The notes under the pieces: generated by a model
Told to the model about the DNA's origin: nothing
The model's input: only the letters and a program-made list of their open reading frames with translations
The model's database searches: none
Program-made: the position numbers and the translations under genes
Assembly (NCBI GenBank): GCA_003674045.1
Contig: PENC01000003.1
Span: 62,001-126,000, forward strand
Reading direction: 5' to 3'
DNA length: 64,000 nucleotides
Origin: Streptomyces griseocarneus
GTDB lineage: Bacteria; Actinomycetota; Actinomycetes; Streptomycetales; Streptomycetaceae
Shown here: in pieces, positions 61,671 through 64,000 of the stretch
How positions within the stretch are numbered: the stretch's first letter is position 1
Layout of the letters: every line of letters starts with the position of its first letter

Positions 61671-63559
61671 GGGAACGGGTGGGGGTCGGGGTTCAGCTGA
61701 TCCCGGGTCAGGTCCGCACCGAGCCGGCCGAGCCGCCGCGGCAGGCTCAGCAGCCGGGGCAGCCCATCGACCCGCCGGTTGCGGTAGCCGAAGGTCATCG
61801 GTACCGCGCCGGGGACCAGGACCTTGACGCAGCAGAATCCGCCGGCCCGGTGCTCGGGGGTGGTCTGGTCGACCACCAGCACCTCGCCGACCCGCTCGGC
61901 CGCGGCCCGCAGGTCCATCGTGAGGTCGTCGCGGTCCGGCCGCAGCCGGTCCGGCCCGCCGGCCTCGTCGATGCCGATGGTGGGCCCGCCGAACAGGAAG
62001 TCGAGACGGTGCGAGGCTTCGGGGTGCGCATAGAGCGCCGAATGGTCCGGCATGGTGACGACTTGGTGGGGATCGCGCACCATCTCGGCGGCCCGGTCCT
62101 CCTCGTTCGGGTAGCGCCGGATCACGTCGCTGAGGATCGGCCCCAGCTCGTTCAGCGCGTTCAGCAGCGCCCGCTCCGGGTTGAGGCCGGCTCCAGCGGT
62201 GCACAGCAGGGCGGGACCCTTCCGGTCCGGGTGAGCCGCCATCACCCAGACGGCCGGGATCCCGTAGTCCGTGGTGATGTCGAAGGCGTGGATGCGGTAC
62301 CCGGTGCTCGACCTGATCGCGCCCGCCTGGAGCGGCACGGCCGGGTCGTGGCACGAGTCCAGGTCGATGGTCGGCGGGGTGGTCCGGGTGTACCAGGTGC
62401 ACAGGAAGGCGTCGCGCTCGACCGTCTCCATGAGTCCGTGCAGCGTGGCCTCTTCCCAGGAGGAGCCGAGGGCACAGCCGTTGGACACCTCGTAGTAGGA
62501 GACTGGATCGTCGCCTCGCAGCCGGTGGCAGTAGTAGTACGCCAGGGCCTCCGGCACCAGGCGCGCGCTCCCGGAGGCGAACGAGTGCGCCCACACCCAC
62601 CACACCGGCCGGTCCGGATCAAACCTGCGGTAGCGGAAGGTCGGGTCGTCGTAGCTCTCGTCCGGGTGGTGGCCGAACACGTCAGGGTGCACGGCGTGCG
62701 GTGCGAGTTCGTGCCATGTGCCGCGCACGGAGCTCCGCAGGCCCCCCGGGGCCACACCGCCGTAGCGCTCCAGTGCCTCGAGAATCGCGGTCAGCTCGCT
62801 GGTCCGGTAGTCGCGGCTGCGGCCGTACCCGGGCTCGGCCAGGTTGTCGAACCGCAGCGGCATCGACGCGCCAGCCATCACGAGCCCGCCCTCCGCGCCG
62901 CGGTTGGTGTGCTGGATCAGGCCGCTGAACGGGTCCACGTAAAGCTCGCGAATGGTCTCGAACTCGGCCATCACATCCCGGGTCCGCGACCCGAACGGCG
63001 TGATCTTGGGGGCGGGCCGCAGGACGCGCTGTGCCAGCTCCGCCGTGTCCTCCGGTAGCACTCCGCAGTGCGGACAGAAAGGGTCGGGCAGGAAGCGGTG
63101 GCGGGTGGTGGCCAAGGTGGCCAGATCGACCACCGTCACCAGGCGCCGGCCGCTCGGGTCGGGCAGCTCGTCCGTCACCAGCGCGGCGGCCGCTTCGGCC
63201 ACCACCTGAGCGGCGAGCTCGTCGAGCAGATGCGGCACATCCTGCGCGAGCCGGGCGGCGTGCTGCTCGCGCAGTGGGGCGAGCCACGCCTTGCCCGCGT
63301 CGACACGTTGCCGCCGCAGGTCGAGACAGTGTGGGCAGCCCGGCAGACCTGGGCGGGTGAACGGCCCCACGACCACTTGACCGACCTCGGAGTGCACGCT
63401 CAGCCACGGGCGGTCGCTCGGACCGTCCGCCGGGAGCTGCCAGCTGTCGCTTGCCAGCACCTCGACACCGAGGTCCGAAAGTGCGTCGGAGAGGCTGCGG
63501 GACAGCATTCCGGACTGTACCACCGCGTCGTCGGCGGTGTTCGTCAGCATCTCCGTCAT
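61667..63559 (-). CDS. Ocin-ThiF/YcaO fusion cyclodehydratase (TOMM)
   Basis: 630 residues from the ATG at 63559, overlapping the upstream stop (ATGA). Residues 1-210 are an E1-like Ocin-ThiF leader-binding part with two zinc-type pairs (GCPHC, FCPHC). The YcaO domain follows: SRDYRTSELTAILEALERYG, NGCALGSSWEEATLHGLMET-VERDAF with ATP-binding acidic residues, and a C-terminus ending in a Pro-rich NPDPHPFP, the signature of azoline-forming YcaO proteins. It uses ATP to cyclise Cys, Ser or Thr of a precursor peptide into azolines. Confidence 0.92.
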   Translation of the reverse strand: MTEMLTNTADDAVVQSGMLSRSLSDALSDLGVEVLASDSWQLPADGPSDRPWLSVHSEVGQVVVGPFTRPGLPGCPHCLDLRRQRVDAGKAWLAPLREQHAARLAQDVPHLLDELAAQVVAEAAAALVTDELPDPSGRRLVTVVDLATLATTRHRFLPDPFCPHCGVLPEDTAELAQRVLRPAPKITPFGSRTRDVMAEFETIRELYVDPFSGLIQHTNRGAEGGLVMAGASMPLRFDNLAEPGYGRSRDYRTSELTAILEALERYGGVAPGGLRSSVRGTWHELAPHAVHPDVFGHHPDESYDDPTFRYRRFDPDRPVWWVWAHSFASGSARLVPEALAYYYCHRLRGDDPVSYYEVSNGCALGSSWEEATLHGLMETVERDAFLCTWYTRTTPPTIDLDSCHDPAVPLQAGAIRSSTGYRIHAFDITTDYGIPAVWVMAAHPDRKGPALLCTAGAGLNPERALLNALNELGPILSDVIRRYPNEEDRAAEMVRDPHQVVTMPDHSALYAHPEASHRLDFLFGGPTIGIDEAGGPDRLRPDRDDLTMDLRAAAERVGEVLVVDQTTPEHRAGGFCCVKVLVPGAVPMTFGYRNRRVDGLPRLLSLPRRLGRLGADLTRDQLNPDPHPFP

Positions 63560-64000
63560 CAGTCCACTACCACCTTCACCGCCGAGATTCCGAGCTGGGC
63601 AATACCGGGGTCGTGGTCGAGCTCGACCACGATCGCGTCGGGAGCGCGCAGCGCCACCGCGTGGCGCAGGTCCATAAGTGTGATCGGCGGCGTGCCGGGC
63701 AGGGCGACCGCCCGGCCGGGCAGTGGCAGTGCCTGGCCCAGGGCTCGCGGCGCGAGGTCCGGGCGGCCGTGCATCAGCACCTGGCCGGTGAGCACGGCTT
63801 TCTCCATCGCGCGGACCGCTGCGGCGGCGTGGCTGGTGCCTCGGCCGTGCACGGTGCCGTGGCGGGTGGTCGCCACTGCAGTCGGGACCGTCTCCTCCGG
63901 CAGCAGGCCGAGCCAGGCCATGCGGTCGCTCACCAGCAGTTGGTCCAGTGCTTCGCGCACCTCGGTCGGCAACCCCTCGCCGCCTTCCACGCGTACGACC
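63559..64000 (-). CDS. YcaO-like protein, C-terminal part (gene runs off the window)
   Basis: The frame is open to the right edge, giving at least 143 residues that end at the TGA overlapping the YcaO fusion start. The visible part matches a YcaO C-terminal half: HGTVHGRGTSHAAAAVRAME corresponds to the AAxxRAxxEAxQ helix, and AIVVELDHDPGIAQLGISAV is the terminal strand-helix-strand. It lacks a Pro-rich end, unlike its neighbour. A second YcaO could install a different backbone change or be an inactive partner. The 5' end is outside the window. Confidence 0.65.
   Translation of the reverse strand, partial: VVRVEGGEGLPTEVREALDQLLVSDRMAWLGLLPEETVPTAVATTRHGTVHGRGTSHAAAAVRAMEKAVLTGQVLMHGRPDLAPRALGQALPLPGRAVALPGTPPITLMDLRHAVALRAPDAIVVELDHDPGIAQLGISAVKVVVD

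Noticed and set aside
1..64000. tRNA, rRNA or CRISPR arrays
   Set aside because: No cloverleaf-type sequence with a TTCRANYC arm, rRNA segment or regularly spaced repeat was noticed in reading.

Overview
The window looks like a chromosomal segment of a Streptomyces. Base composition is very GC-rich with strong GC3 codon bias, so nearly every gene has long antisense shadow frames. Genes are packed into operons with 4-bp ATGA/GTGA overlaps. The gene set is typical of the genus: desferrioxamine desABCD under iron boxes, an ScfR/RamB-type regulator, a TerD-type protein, a bacterial NO synthase and a second Pol I-like polymerase. No rRNA, tRNA or CRISPR array was seen.

Layout: 1-7.4 kb is the desferrioxamine locus. 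desABCD read leftward (desD is cut by the window edge). Facing them across two iron boxes are a penicillin-acylase-type hydrolase and a second DesC-like acyltransferase. 7.4-7.9 kb holds decayed IS701-type and DUF6368-like remnants. 8-16.8 kb carries an SGNH hydrolase, an ScfR-type regulator, a degenerate dynamin-like protein, a membrane-protein pair, a TerD-CAP-CAP fusion, a methyltransferase and a DUF488 protein. 16.9-20.6 kb is a ribose-type ABC importer. A class A beta-lactamase follows. 22.5-28.8 kb has a very large P-type ATPase with a small partner, then an operator/promoter, a 25-codon leader ORF, an MgtC-C-terminal-like protein and a small membrane protein. 28.8-34.4 kb holds an MFS exporter, alkylation repair genes (ogt, ada-alkA), NO synthase and a GNAT/FemAB-like protein. 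34.6-41.5 kb holds a Tat-exported purple acid phosphatase-like protein, an unlisted 58-aa ORF, an amino-acid permease with a strong terminator, small unknowns, a MarR/questin-oxidase divergent pair and a GNAT.

41.5-51.4 kb is the most unusual part. It is one leftward, overlapping operon: NTF2/SnoaL-like small protein with an extra tail, radical SAM/SPASM protein, B12-type radical SAM protein with a PqqD-like tail, TldD metallopeptidase, TldE-like partner, fatty-acid-desaturase-family enzyme, amidinotransferase and fold-III PLP decarboxylase. I do not recognise this combination. It looks like a pathway that builds a small molecule on a ribosomal peptide carrier, as PQQ and mycofactocin do.

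53.5-56.3 kb is an insertion-sequence graveyard: an IS5 remnant, an intact IS1380-type element and a degraded IS1380-type transposase. It separates a DNA polymerase gene from a leftward azol(in)e-peptide (TOMM/LAP) cluster at 56.6-64 kb. That cluster has an M20 hydrolase, a TetR regulator, a SagB-type dehydrogenase, a cytochrome P450, an Ocin-ThiF/YcaO fusion and the 3' part of a second YcaO-like gene. It runs off the right edge, and no precursor peptide is visible in the part shown.
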